Below, piece after piece: positions 17,581 to 25,464 of a stretch of 64,000 nucleotides of DNA; within the stretch, counting starts at the first letter, position 1; the number at the start of each line of letters is the position of its first letter. The DNA is taken from contig CAWJWO010000017.1 of the NCBI GenBank assembly GCA_963846585.1, forward strand, positions 1 to 64,000, given 5' to 3'. Source of the stretch: JAAUTT01 sp963846585 (GTDB lineage Bacteria > Bacteroidota > Bacteroidia > Bacteroidales > JAAUTT01). The notes under the pieces were generated by a model. The model saw nothing but the letters and a program-made list of their open reading frames with translations. It made no database searches and was not told the origin of the DNA. Position numbers and translations under genes: made by a program.

Positions 17581-18861
17581 ATGAAAATTGAAAAAGTACA
17601 AGCATTCGAAATCCTTGATTCAAGAGGTAATCCTACCGTGGAAGTAAATTTGGAATTGGAAGATGGAACAAGCGCACGTGCTATGGTTCCCAGTGGCGCA
17701 TCTACAGGTGAACGGGAAGCCTGCGAATTGAGAGACGGAGATAAAAAACGCTATGGCGGAAAAGGTGTGCTGAAAGCTGTTGATAACGTCAATAAAATAA
17801 TAGCCAGGGAGATAGTTGATAAGTGCTTTGTTAATCAGCGTGAACTTGACTATATTATGATTAAGCTGGATGGTACTCCAAATAAGTCGAAATTGGGTGC
17901 AAATGCTATCCTTGGAGTATCGATGGCATATGCCAGAGCAGAAGCTGAAAGTGCCGGGCTCCCTCTATACCAGTATTTAGGCGGAAGCAATGCCCATTTG
18001 TTGCCTGTTCCATGTTTGAATATCATAAATGGCGGAAAACATGCCGATAATAATGTCGATTTTCAGGAATTTATGATTGCCCCTCACAATGCTTCAACTT
18101 TTTCGGAATCAATTCGCATAGGAATAGAGGTGTTCCATACCCTGAAATCGGTACTGCATTCAAAAGGTTATAGTACCGGAGTTGGTGATGAGGGTGGTTT
18201 TGCTCCTGACCTGAAATCTAATGAAGAAGCTGTGGAAGTTATTCTTGAAGCTATTACAAAAGCCGGATATAAACCTGGTAATGATGTAAGTATTTGTCTT
18301 GACCCTGCCGCAAGCGAGCTTTGGGAAAATGGAAAATACAAAATGTTTAAAAGTTCAGGCAAATTATTGTCAAGTGATGAACTTATTAAACTTTGGGAAA
18401 GCTGGGCAAACCAATATCCAATTGTTTTAATTGAAGATGGTTTGGCTGAAAATGACTGGACAGGATGGAAAAACCTTACACAGACACTTGGCAATAAAAT
18501 TGAAATTGTCGGGGATGACCTTTTCTGCACTAATAAAGCCATATTAGCCGAAGGCATTGAAAAAGGCGTGGCTAATTCTATTCTGATCAAACTGAATCAA
18601 ATTGGTACTGTCAGCGAAACATTGGAAACCATCGAACTTGCTAACAAAAACAGTTATAATTGTTTTGTATCGCATCGCAGTGGCGAAACACCCGACAGTT
18701 TTATTGCCGACCTTACCGTAGCGGTTAATGCCGGTCATTTAAAAACAGGAAGTGGTTGCCGTGGCGAACGGATCGAAAAATTCAACCAGTTGATGCGTAT
18801 AGAACATGAACTTGGAATTAGTGCCAGGTTTGCAGGCATAAAAGCCTTCAAAAACATGTAA
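17581..18861 (+). CDS. eno: Enolase (phosphopyruvate hydratase)
   Basis: A protein of 426 residues, full length. It interconverts 2-phosphoglycerate and phosphoenolpyruvate in glycolysis. Diagnostic segments are EILDSRGNPTVEV at the N-terminus, PSGASTGEREACELRDGD, the PCLNIINGGKHADN loop, FQEFMIAP, GDEGGFAPDL, LIEDGLAENDW and IVGDDLFCTN (Mg ligands), LIKLNQIGTV (catalytic Lys), and SHRSGETPDSF. The ATG at 17581 gives the canonical start MKIEKVQAFEILDSRG. The gene stands alone. The stop codon is part of a 10-bp inverted repeat (18859-18897). Confidence 0.98.
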   Translation: MKIEKVQAFEILDSRGNPTVEVNLELEDGTSARAMVPSGASTGEREACELRDGDKKRYGGKGVLKAVDNVNKIIAREIVDKCFVNQRELDYIMIKLDGTPNKSKLGANAILGVSMAYARAEAESAGLPLYQYLGGSNAHLLPVPCLNIINGGKHADNNVDFQEFMIAPHNASTFSESIRIGIEVFHTLKSVLHSKGYSTGVGDEGGFAPDLKSNEEAVEVILEAITKAGYKPGNDVSICLDPAASELWENGKYKMFKSSGKLLSSDELIKLWESWANQYPIVLIEDGLAENDWTGWKNLTQTLGNKIEIVGDDLFCTNKAILAEGIEKGVANSILIKLNQIGTVSETLETIELANKNSYNCFVSHRSGETPDSFIADLTVAVNAGHLKTGSGCRGERIEKFNQLMRIEHELGISARFAGIKAFKNM

Positions 18862-18897
18862 TGTCTAAATAAAATGCCAATTTTTTTTTAGACATTA
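18859..18897. terminator. Hairpin at the enolase stop codon, possible bidirectional terminator
   Basis: A perfect 10-bp inverted repeat (TAATGTCTAA / TTAGACATTA) begins at the stop codon of eno and encloses a 19-base loop ending in a run of T. It lies between convergent genes. The stem is AT-rich and the T-tract is in the loop rather than after the stem, so termination activity is uncertain. Confidence 0.4.
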
Positions 18898-19033
18898 ATT
18901 TACAGAGTAGGTATTGAAGGAAAAAGATTATAAATTTATTTCCTTCTTTACCTTCTTTTCATTATTTTCATTATTTCTTATTACAGATTCCCTCATTTTC
19001 AAATTAACAAATTTTCAAATTTTCAAATTGTTT

Positions 19034-20215
19034 TTACATATACTTCAGGTGGACAACTTTCAAAAATTTCTCTTCAAGTGTCCTTAGGATTCTTCTGGAT
19101 ACAGTTGGCCGTACTTCCAATTCAAGTGATAGCCCGGGCACATGATGTGCCTGGTTTATGCGCATTCCAATAAGCAAAAATATCTCGTCACTTTCAAGAA
19201 TTAACCTTACAATTTGATCGGCAGGACCTTTTCCCCATCCATCCGATTTATTATGCGTCTTAAGGAGTTCGTCTACTCTGCTTAGTGTGAGTATGCCTTC
19301 GGTAACCAGTTCGATCCCTTCCATATATGAAATAGGTGGTAAATCAGAACTTTCAATAGGGTTACCAGGTTTAACAGGAATATTTAGCTGATGTGAAATA
19401 ATATCACTCGTAGTTGCCCCGCAAATGATCCTCACGCCTTTAAAGTTATTTAATATTTCAGCCATTTCATGATCGTTGACAGGCTCTACGGGTGGACCGC
19501 TGCAAAGTAACAAAGGCCTGGGGTCCCTTAAATAGATATTTGCACAGGAGGTATCATCCTTGCTAGAATAATCGTCATTTTGATAAGCTATGTTTACCAG
19601 TTTCGAAGATAGAGCCTTTGCCGAAATTGATAAATTTTTAGAAATCATTTTGCCTATATACTCTATAACCCGGCTACGTTCCCATCCGGTAGGATATTTC
19701 ACAGATCCTGTACCAGACTGGCTTACTCCGTCTGTGAAAAATATTATCCTGTCTTCCTTTTGAGATTTAAACCTACAGGTTGTAATTTCTTTGCCGGCAT
19801 TAATTCCTGTTAATAATACACACTGCCATTCAGGTTCAAATACCTTGGTTTCCCTGAAAATAACACATTGTGGATTTCCATATTCTATTATTTGTGTTGT
19901 TCCGTCAAACTCAATATCTACTATGGTAAATGTTGAATAACTTAATTTCCGGTCGCTGCATACCGGCAATGCCTTCATTACAGTTTCGGCAATAATATTA
20001 GTTTCTTTGTGTTCCTTTGTAAAATTCAGAGCAAGAGTAGATGTTAAAGTTGCCAGTACATTTGCTTTAACACCATGACCCATACCATCTGAAAGTATAG
20101 CAATAATGCGATTCTCTTCAGGAATCTTTCTTGACAGGAATACATCTCCTGAAATACGCTGACCTTCATAATTTTTCTGATGACAATAAACCTCTATGTA
20201 AAAATTACTGCTCAT
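19034..20215 (-). CDS. SpoIIE/PP2C-type serine phosphatase with unassigned C-terminal domain
   Basis: A protein of 393 residues. Residues 1-230 form a SpoIIE-type PP2C phosphatase (PF07228) with the metal-binding motifs LSDGMGHGVKAN, FFTDGVSQSG and KDDTSCANIYL. Residues 230-393 form a second domain (GVRIICGATTSDIISHQL, SYMEGIELVTEGILTLSRV) that I cannot assign to a family with confidence. The gene overlaps the upstream sensory hydrogenase gene by 4 bp (ATGA), indicating translational coupling. The two probably form a pathway: redox or H2 sensing by the hydrogenase-like protein, output by dephosphorylation. No cognate kinase or anti-sigma factor is encoded nearby. Confidence 0.8.
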   Translation of the reverse strand: MSSNFYIEVYCHQKNYEGQRISGDVFLSRKIPEENRIIAILSDGMGHGVKANVLATLTSTLALNFTKEHKETNIIAETVMKALPVCSDRKLSYSTFTIVDIEFDGTTQIIEYGNPQCVIFRETKVFEPEWQCVLLTGINAGKEITTCRFKSQKEDRIIFFTDGVSQSGTGSVKYPTGWERSRVIEYIGKMISKNLSISAKALSSKLVNIAYQNDDYSSKDDTSCANIYLRDPRPLLLCSGPPVEPVNDHEMAEILNNFKGVRIICGATTSDIISHQLNIPVKPGNPIESSDLPPISYMEGIELVTEGILTLSRVDELLKTHNKSDGWGKGPADQIVRLILESDEIFLLIGMRINQAHHVPGLSLELEVRPTVSRRILRTLEEKFLKVVHLKYM

Positions 20216-22068
20216 GATTTAGCTGTTTTATAAAACTCCATTATGCTATTTAGCATCTGTTCGGTTTCAGCAGCACCCTCACCCAATAAAAATCCAATTT
20301 TCTGCACCATTTCAAGGTTCTTATCAATAGCTTCCGTTACACGTTTGATAACCTCTTCCTTTCTGATTTCAGGAGCATACATGTCACGTATAACTGCACC
20401 AACAATTTTATTTTTCTTTACAGAAAACACTGAAATATTAAACAACTCATTATTAATATGTACATCCCTGTTTTGAATATCTTCGCCATTTGCTATTGCA
20501 TAGGAAAAAAGATTATATACATTATATGGCATCAAAGTTTTGATGTCAGCGCCTACCAGGCCTGGAATTATTTCACTTATCTCCTGAACTTCGGGACCAA
20601 GTATTTTTATCAGGCTTTCATTGGCTCTCATTATATGTAGGTTCTCGTCAACTATGACTATGCTTGTCGGTAGTTTTTGCAATACATTTTCCATAGTTTG
20701 CATTGCTTCATGTGCAAGTTGTTGTTCTTCCCTTGCAAGCTTTTCCGATTCCTGCAATGCCTTTTGGGTAACAGTAAGTTTTTCATTGGTAAATCTCAAA
20801 TTTTTTACATATTCCTGACGGTTTTGAAATGAATAAGTTACACACATATCAGGTTTGGTAAGACCCATAGCTACTAAAGATGCAAACTCCCGACAAGAAG
20901 TAAATCCACAAGATCCGCAATCCTGTGTTTCTTCCAGATTTTCCTTTCCCATGCTTTTTAGAATATTCTTTATTTCTTCTTCAGAAGGCATAGGTAATCG
21001 TTGATCATCAACCTTAAAAGATGTGCTTAAATCGAGGTCGCCGTACAATCGAAGGTTTTTTGCCCATTCCTTTTTATTAAGATTACGCAACCTTTTACGT
21101 GTATAACTTACAATTAAAGTTTGCCTCAGATAACGTTTACCACCTTTCGTTGTGCCGGGTCCCATTATACAACCTTCATCATAAAAAAGGTTAAAATGAC
21201 GTTTTATATTTACAGGAAGCTGTTCAAATTCCCTTACTGCCTTTAACATATTTTCCTTGCCTTCAACTGTAATTACATTTCCGAACATCAAATCTTCGCT
21301 TATATTGGCAGATTGCAATAAACCATTACTTATTGGATACAGCGAACCTTTGTTGCCAAATGGAGGATCGTAGTCTGAAAACTCAGACATGTTTTCCTTA
21401 ATATTAAATTCTGAAAGAAGTTCGCGTAATTCACGAAATGTAAGAACTGAATCTACTTGACCATCAGTATTTTCGTAACGAATTGCTTCCATTTTTGTGG
21501 CTATGCACGGACCTATATAAACTATTTTGGTATCAGGGCCATATTTCCGATGAACCATTTTAGCAGCTGCTATCATTGGTGACACTATTGGTGCAAGGTT
21601 TTCCAACAATTCCGGATGAAATTTTTCTATATAATAAAAAACCGGGGGACAGGTTGATGTAAAATAATATTTGCCCTTATGATGTTGAAAAAGTTCTGCA
21701 TATTTCTGTGCTACGAGGTCTATTGCAAAAGAAGCTTCAACAATGTATGAAAACCCCAATCTACGGATCATCTCAACAAATCGCCGGTAATCGACAATAT
21801 CTGAGAATTCACCTGAAATGCTTAGAGCCAATACGGCGGCGACTTTTTGCCCCGATTCAAGCAATAATTTTGTTTCAGCCCTTGAATCCTGGTAAACAAT
21901 TGCTTCAGGTGAACAAATGGTGACACAGCTTCCGCATCCAATACACCGGTTGTGCAAAATCTGCGGATATTCGCCACTTACATCCACTTTTATAGCATTT
22001 GTCGGACATGCTCTGACACATGCATTACATCTGTTACATTTTTGGTTAACAACATTAATCAATGTCAT
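20212..22068 (-). CDS. Sensory [FeFe]-hydrogenase-like protein (2x4Fe4S, H-domain, FeS, coiled coil, PAS), HydS-like
   Basis: A protein of 618 residues. Domains in order: two ferredoxin clusters (C11/14/17/21 and C42/45/48/52); an [FeFe]-hydrogenase large-subunit domain (about 65-310); a further FeS motif DCGSCGFTSC...C (C384/387/392/409); a coiled coil (about 420-465); a PAS domain (about 470-560); and a helical end. This is the architecture of group C/D sensory hydrogenases. H-cluster motifs are modified. L1 is T-S-T-C140-P, where the proton-relay Cys is Thr. L2 is GPC188IATKMEA. L3 is F-Y-D-E-G-C300, with no Cys in the first L3 position. Catalysis is therefore doubtful and sensing more likely. 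It is coupled to the PP2C phosphatase and divergent from rex-hydG. Confidence 0.85.
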   Translation of the reverse strand: MTLINVVNQKCNRCNACVRACPTNAIKVDVSGEYPQILHNRCIGCGSCVTICSPEAIVYQDSRAETKLLLESGQKVAAVLALSISGEFSDIVDYRRFVEMIRRLGFSYIVEASFAIDLVAQKYAELFQHHKGKYYFTSTCPPVFYYIEKFHPELLENLAPIVSPMIAAAKMVHRKYGPDTKIVYIGPCIATKMEAIRYENTDGQVDSVLTFRELRELLSEFNIKENMSEFSDYDPPFGNKGSLYPISNGLLQSANISEDLMFGNVITVEGKENMLKAVREFEQLPVNIKRHFNLFYDEGCIMGPGTTKGGKRYLRQTLIVSYTRKRLRNLNKKEWAKNLRLYGDLDLSTSFKVDDQRLPMPSEEEIKNILKSMGKENLEETQDCGSCGFTSCREFASLVAMGLTKPDMCVTYSFQNRQEYVKNLRFTNEKLTVTQKALQESEKLAREEQQLAHEAMQTMENVLQKLPTSIVIVDENLHIMRANESLIKILGPEVQEISEIIPGLVGADIKTLMPYNVYNLFSYAIANGEDIQNRDVHINNELFNISVFSVKKNKIVGAVIRDMYAPEIRKEEVIKRVTEAIDKNLEMVQKIGFLLGEGAAETEQMLNSIMEFYKTAKS

Positions 22069-22074
22069 ATCCAG

Positions 22075-22210
22075 AGATTTTAGATTTTAGATTTTAGGTT
22101 TTAGAAAAATCTAAGTTACAAAATCCAAACCACAATTTATAAATTATTGAAAACAAATAACCAGGAACCAGAAACTAAAGTCTTGGTTCCTGGTTCTTGG
22201 TTCTTGGCTC
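22075..22210. repeat. GATTTTA octad and TTGGTTC heptad arrays between hydS-like gene and rex
   Basis: Three or four copies of AGATTTT-type octads (22075-22103) occur at the start side of the hydrogenase gene. Next comes AACCAGGAACCAG (22160-22172), then its reverse complement as TTGGTTC/CTGGTTC/TTGGTTC/TTGGCTC (22183-22210). The probable -33 TTG of the rex promoter lies inside the last copy. Confidence 0.75.
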
Positions 22211-22250
22211 TATTAATTTAATTCATTATCTTTGATACAAACTTATCAAA
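22204..22250 (+). promoter_or_regulatory. rex promoter with overlapping palindromic operator candidate
   Basis: A Bacteroidota-type promoter is visible: TTG at 22204-22206, then 20 bases, then the -7 box TATCTTTG at 22227-22234. Overlapping it is a perfect inverted repeat TTTGATA-N6-TATCAAA (22231-22250), three bases before the rex ATG at 22254. It covers the -7 box and the expected start site, an ideal place for autorepression. The half-site spacing differs from the classical Rex box (TTGTGAA-N4-TTCACAA), so the assignment to Rex is inference. Confidence 0.5.
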
Positions 22251-22253
22251 TTA

Positions 22254-22868
22254 ATGTTTTTACCAGAAAAGACTGTTGAACGTTTAAGCCAATATCGCCG
22301 GATGTTACTTAATTGCAGCGCTAAAGGACAGACATATATTTTTTCACATGAACTTGCCGCATTATTAAACATTACTGCTGTTCAGGTGCGACGGGATATC
22401 ATGTTTTTAGGTTATTCCAGTTTACAACGCAAAGGATATGATATTAAAGACCTGATACGTACAATAGGAAATGTACTCGATAACCTTGAAATAATAAATG
22501 TTGCAGTTGTTGGTCTGGGTAATCTCGGAACTGCCATCACTACTTACTTTAAAGGTAAAAGAGATAAATTGGAGATTGTTGCCGCATTTGATATTAATCC
22601 TGAAAAAATTGGGAAGGTAATAGCAGATGTAACATGTTATCCTCTTAATGAATTAAATAAAATTGTGAAACAACTGAATATAACAATAGGCATGATAACC
22701 GTTCCGCCTGAACAAGCATCCGATGTTGCTTATAAACTGGCAGAAGCAGGGATAAAAGGGATATTAAATTTTACAACGGTTCCCCTGAATGTTTCTTCAA
22801 ATGTTTATCTGGAAGAGTATGATATGATCACATCACTCGAAAAAGTAGCTTATTTTGTGAAAAAGTAG
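22254..22868 (+). CDS. rex: Redox-sensing transcriptional repressor Rex
   Basis: A protein of 204 residues, close to the usual 205-215. The N-terminal winged helix (residues 1-75) contains the recognition segment VQVRRDIMFLGYSSLQRKGYDI (in part VRRDIMFLG and RKGYDI), matching VRKDLs.fG..G..G.GY of Rex. The C-terminal Rossmann domain has VVGLGNLGTAI for NAD(H) binding and an acidic FDINPEKIG after strand 2, and it ends in the domain-swap helix YDMITSLEKVAYFVKK. Rex senses the NADH/NAD+ ratio and represses fermentation and hydrogenase genes when NADH is low. It is 16 bp upstream of hydG on the same transcript. Confidence 0.92.
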   Translation: MFLPEKTVERLSQYRRMLLNCSAKGQTYIFSHELAALLNITAVQVRRDIMFLGYSSLQRKGYDIKDLIRTIGNVLDNLEIINVAVVGLGNLGTAITTYFKGKRDKLEIVAAFDINPEKIGKVIADVTCYPLNELNKIVKQLNITIGMITVPPEQASDVAYKLAEAGIKGILNFTTVPLNVSSNVYLEEYDMITSLEKVAYFVKK

Positions 22869-22884
22869 AATTAATTTATAAACA

Positions 22885-24309
22885 ATGATTTATCACCCTC
22901 AAAAATATATTATTCCTGACATCAGGATGCAGTCATTTATAAATCCCTCTGAAATTTGGGAATTTATAAACAATGCAAGTACAGACAAAATAAAAGTCAG
23001 GGATATAATACAGAAATCACTTGAGAAGAACCGGCTATCACTGGACGAAACTGCCACTCTTGTTCAGGCTGCCGAACCCGGGATTATTGAAGAAATTAAG
23101 GCAGGTGCCCGTGAACTTAAAAAACGCATTTATGGCGACCGCATTGTATTGTTTGCACCTCTTTATATAGGTAACCTGTGTATAAACAATTGCGCATATT
23201 GTGGTTTCAGGACAGGTAATCCCAATCAGAAAAGATCGACACTCACCCTTGAAGAACTGATTCAGCAAGTTGTTATACTTGAAGATACAGGGCAAAAACG
23301 TCTTATACTTGTATATGGCGAACATCCGCGGTATAATGCAGAATTCATTGCTGAAACAGTAAAGACTGTATATTCAGTGAAAAGTAAAAACGGCGAAATA
23401 AGAAGGGTTAACATAAACGCTGCTCCATTTGATATTGAAGGATTCAGTACTATTCACGATGCTAAAATAGGAACTTATCAGGTTTTTCAGGAAACCTATC
23501 ACGAAGAGACTTATAGTGAAGTACACCTTGATGGTAAAAAACGAGATTTCAACTGGCGGCTAACTGCCCTGGACCGTGCCCAGGAAGCCGGTATAGACGA
23601 TGTCGGTATTGGAGCACTTATAGGGCTTTACGATTGGAGATTCGAAGTATTAGGCCTGGTAAGGCATGTAAACCATTTTGAGGCTGTATACAATGTCGGC
23701 CCCCATACTATATCATTTCCCCGTTTACAAAATGCTTCCGGCCTTAATTTCAATAAAAAATATCTTGCCAGCGATGCCGATTTTACTAAACTTATAGCAA
23801 TTTTACGCCTGGCAGTCCCATATACAGGCATGATACTTACTGCCCGTGAACCAGCTCATATCAGGGATGAAATTCTTGAGTTCGGGATATCTCAAATCGA
23901 TGGAGGCACCAATATTCAGATTAAGGGCTATACGAAAGACAACACTATTCAGAACCTTGATGAAGAGCAGTTTCAAATTAATGATGACCGTTCACTCAAC
24001 GAAATAGTAGATGACCTAATCTCAAAGGAGATGATCCCTTCATTTTGTACTTCCTGTTACAGGCTGGGGCGTACAGGTGAGCATTTCATGGAATTCTCAG
24101 TACCTGGATTTATCAAGAGATTTTGTCAGCCAAACGCTATCCTTACTATGGCAGAATACCTCGAAGATTATGCACCTCCATCGACAAAAGAAAAAGGTTA
24201 TTCGCTTATCGAAAAAAAAATTATTGAACTGGAAGATCCGCCATTAGTAGGAAGCTTAAAAGAGAAATTATCCCAAATAAAACTGGGTAAAAGGGACCTG
24301 TATTATTGA
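22885..24309 (+). CDS. hydG: [FeFe]-hydrogenase H-cluster radical SAM maturase HydG
   Basis: A protein of 474 residues. The radical SAM cluster motif is C-INN-C-AY-C in GNLCINNCAYCGFRTG. The family-specific C-terminal cluster segment is FCTSCYRLGRTGEHFMEF followed by RFCQPNAILTMAEYLEDYA. Both are diagnostic for HydG rather than ThiH, which lacks the C-terminal cluster domain. HydG cleaves tyrosine to give the CO and CN ligands of the 2Fe subcluster. HydE, HydF and a catalytic hydrogenase are not in the window, so they should be encoded elsewhere. Co-transcription behind rex fits redox control of hydrogenase maturation. Confidence 0.95.
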   Translation: MIYHPQKYIIPDIRMQSFINPSEIWEFINNASTDKIKVRDIIQKSLEKNRLSLDETATLVQAAEPGIIEEIKAGARELKKRIYGDRIVLFAPLYIGNLCINNCAYCGFRTGNPNQKRSTLTLEELIQQVVILEDTGQKRLILVYGEHPRYNAEFIAETVKTVYSVKSKNGEIRRVNINAAPFDIEGFSTIHDAKIGTYQVFQETYHEETYSEVHLDGKKRDFNWRLTALDRAQEAGIDDVGIGALIGLYDWRFEVLGLVRHVNHFEAVYNVGPHTISFPRLQNASGLNFNKKYLASDADFTKLIAILRLAVPYTGMILTAREPAHIRDEILEFGISQIDGGTNIQIKGYTKDNTIQNLDEEQFQINDDRSLNEIVDDLISKEMIPSFCTSCYRLGRTGEHFMEFSVPGFIKRFCQPNAILTMAEYLEDYAPPSTKEKGYSLIEKKIIELEDPPLVGSLKEKLSQIKLGKRDLYY

Positions 24310-24608
24310 GAGCCAAGAACCAAGAACCAAGAACCAAGAGCCAAGAACCAAGAGCCAAGAACCAAGAACCAAGAGCCAAGAGCCAGGAGACGTGAGACGT
24401 GAGACGTGAGACGTAAGACGTAAGACGTGAGACTTGAGAAATAAAACATGAATCAGGAGCCAGGATTTTAGTTGTTAGTTGTGAGTTGTTAGTTGTTAGT
24501 TGTGAGTTGTGAGTTGTGAGTTGTGAGTTGTTAGTTGTGAGTTGCTGGTTGTTAGTTGTGAGTTGTGAGTTGCTGGTTGCTGGTTGTTAGTTGCTGGTTG
24601 TTAGTTTA
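24308..24608. repeat. Dense block of heptad arrays in a 554-bp intergenic region
   Basis: The largest gap of the window (24310-24863) begins with about 14 units of AACCAAG/AGCCAAG/AGCCAGG, then about seven units of GTGAGAC/GTAAGAC, then (24468-24608) about 20 units of GTTAGTT/GTGAGTT/GCTGGTT. The remaining 24609-24863 is unique AT-rich DNA holding the upstream region of the next gene and one doubtful 49-codon open frame at 24680-24829. Confidence 0.9.
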
Positions 24609-24679
24609 TTATGATAAACAGAATTCATTTTTCAGCCTGTTTCAGAATTATAAAAATGAGCTATTAAGTTAATTTTAAG

Positions 24680-24829
24680 ATGAGAAAATTTGAACTTGTA
24701 TGTCTTCAAAACAATTGGCACCAATCAATACTAAAAAATTTAGTTGTTAAAGTGGAATTAAAACAACTTCCAATTTTTCATCATCAAAAACTATCCGTTA
24801 ATCAATTTGTTTTAACATTGGCAATTTAA
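24680..24829 (+). CDS. Doubtful 49-residue open frame
   Basis: ATG at 24680 and TAA at 24827-24829 between the heptad block and the next gene. It has no membrane segment, no recognisable motif and no clear ribosome binding site. The length is compatible with chance in AT-rich DNA. It is listed only because it is the sole intact frame in this gap. Confidence 0.12.
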   Translation: MRKFELVCLQNNWHQSILKNLVVKVELKQLPIFHHQKLSVNQFVLTLAI

Positions 24830-24863
24830 GAACGTAAATGTTTTAGAATTAAAAAAAACGGCC

Positions 24864-25424
24864 ATGAAAACAATAGCTACCTTTACATCCTTAATAATAT
24901 CAGGTTTGTTTATGTTCCAGACAGCTAAATGCCAGGATATAAATGACAGAACCTACACGATGAATTTAACGGCTGCAAAAGCTGAAAAAAATTTTAATTC
25001 GATTAATGAAACTGAAAGCACACCGGTTGTGAAAAAGGAAGATGTAGTTGTCAATATGGCAATGATTGAAAGCTTTAGAAAATTTTATGATAAAATTCAA
25101 CCATTTTCACTTACAGATTTTTTCAGGGGTGAACCTGCTGAAATCAGTGTTAAATATATGGCTTATATGAAGGTGCGTCTTAATAATTCCTCAGAAACAT
25201 CAGCAAACTTTGAAAAGGCCCTTAACATCGAAATAGAAAAGATCAATTCAGATATGATAGAAAATAAGACATTTAATGCCTCAGTCGCCTATTCTGAACC
25301 CAAAGCTGCCGAACAACATGCATTATCGGCAAAAAATGAAAAACCATCCGATTTAAAAGAAAAGACTGTAAATACCGGTAAGGATAAGTCCAAAAATGTA
25401 AAATGGACCCATATTAAAAGTTAA
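24864..25424 (+). CDS. Hypothetical secreted protein
   Basis: A protein of 186 residues with a signal peptide (hydrophobic residues 8-18, likely cleavage after TAKCQ). The mature part is polar and probably helical, with one cohesive segment IESFRKFYDKIQPFSLTDFFRGEPAEI and a Lys/Glu-rich tail. I do not recognise a family. It has no cysteines after the signal and no sorting domain, so it should be periplasmic. It precedes thrS by 40 bp, but thrS has its own promoter signal in that gap, so it is probably a separate unit. Confidence 0.6.
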   Translation: MKTIATFTSLIISGLFMFQTAKCQDINDRTYTMNLTAAKAEKNFNSINETESTPVVKKEDVVVNMAMIESFRKFYDKIQPFSLTDFFRGEPAEISVKYMAYMKVRLNNSSETSANFEKALNIEIEKINSDMIENKTFNASVAYSEPKAAEQHALSAKNEKPSDLKEKTVNTGKDKSKNVKWTHIKS

Positions 25425-25433
25425 ATAATTACT

Positions 25434-25464
25434 TATCTTTGCATCCTAATTTTGAAAAATTAGG
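25434..25464 (+). promoter_or_regulatory. thrS -7 box and start-codon hairpin
   Basis: The Bacteroidota -7 box TATCTTTG is at 25434-25441. Immediately after it, 25445-25464 is a perfect 9-bp inverted repeat, CCTAATTTT-GA-AAAATTAGG, which abuts the thrS ATG at 25465. Transcription should begin near or inside the hairpin, so the mRNA 5' end would be structured right up to the start codon. A role as operator or translational control element is inferred. Confidence 0.45.

Noticed and set aside
22069..22253. Classical Rex box (TTGTGAA-N4-TTCACAA) in the hydS-rex gap
   Set aside because: No such match was found by eye; only the differently spaced TTTGATA-N6-TATCAAA palindrome is present, and it is reported separately.
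24308..24608. Regular short repeats as a CRISPR array
   Set aside because: Units are contiguous 7-mers without spacers, and there are no cas genes in the window.
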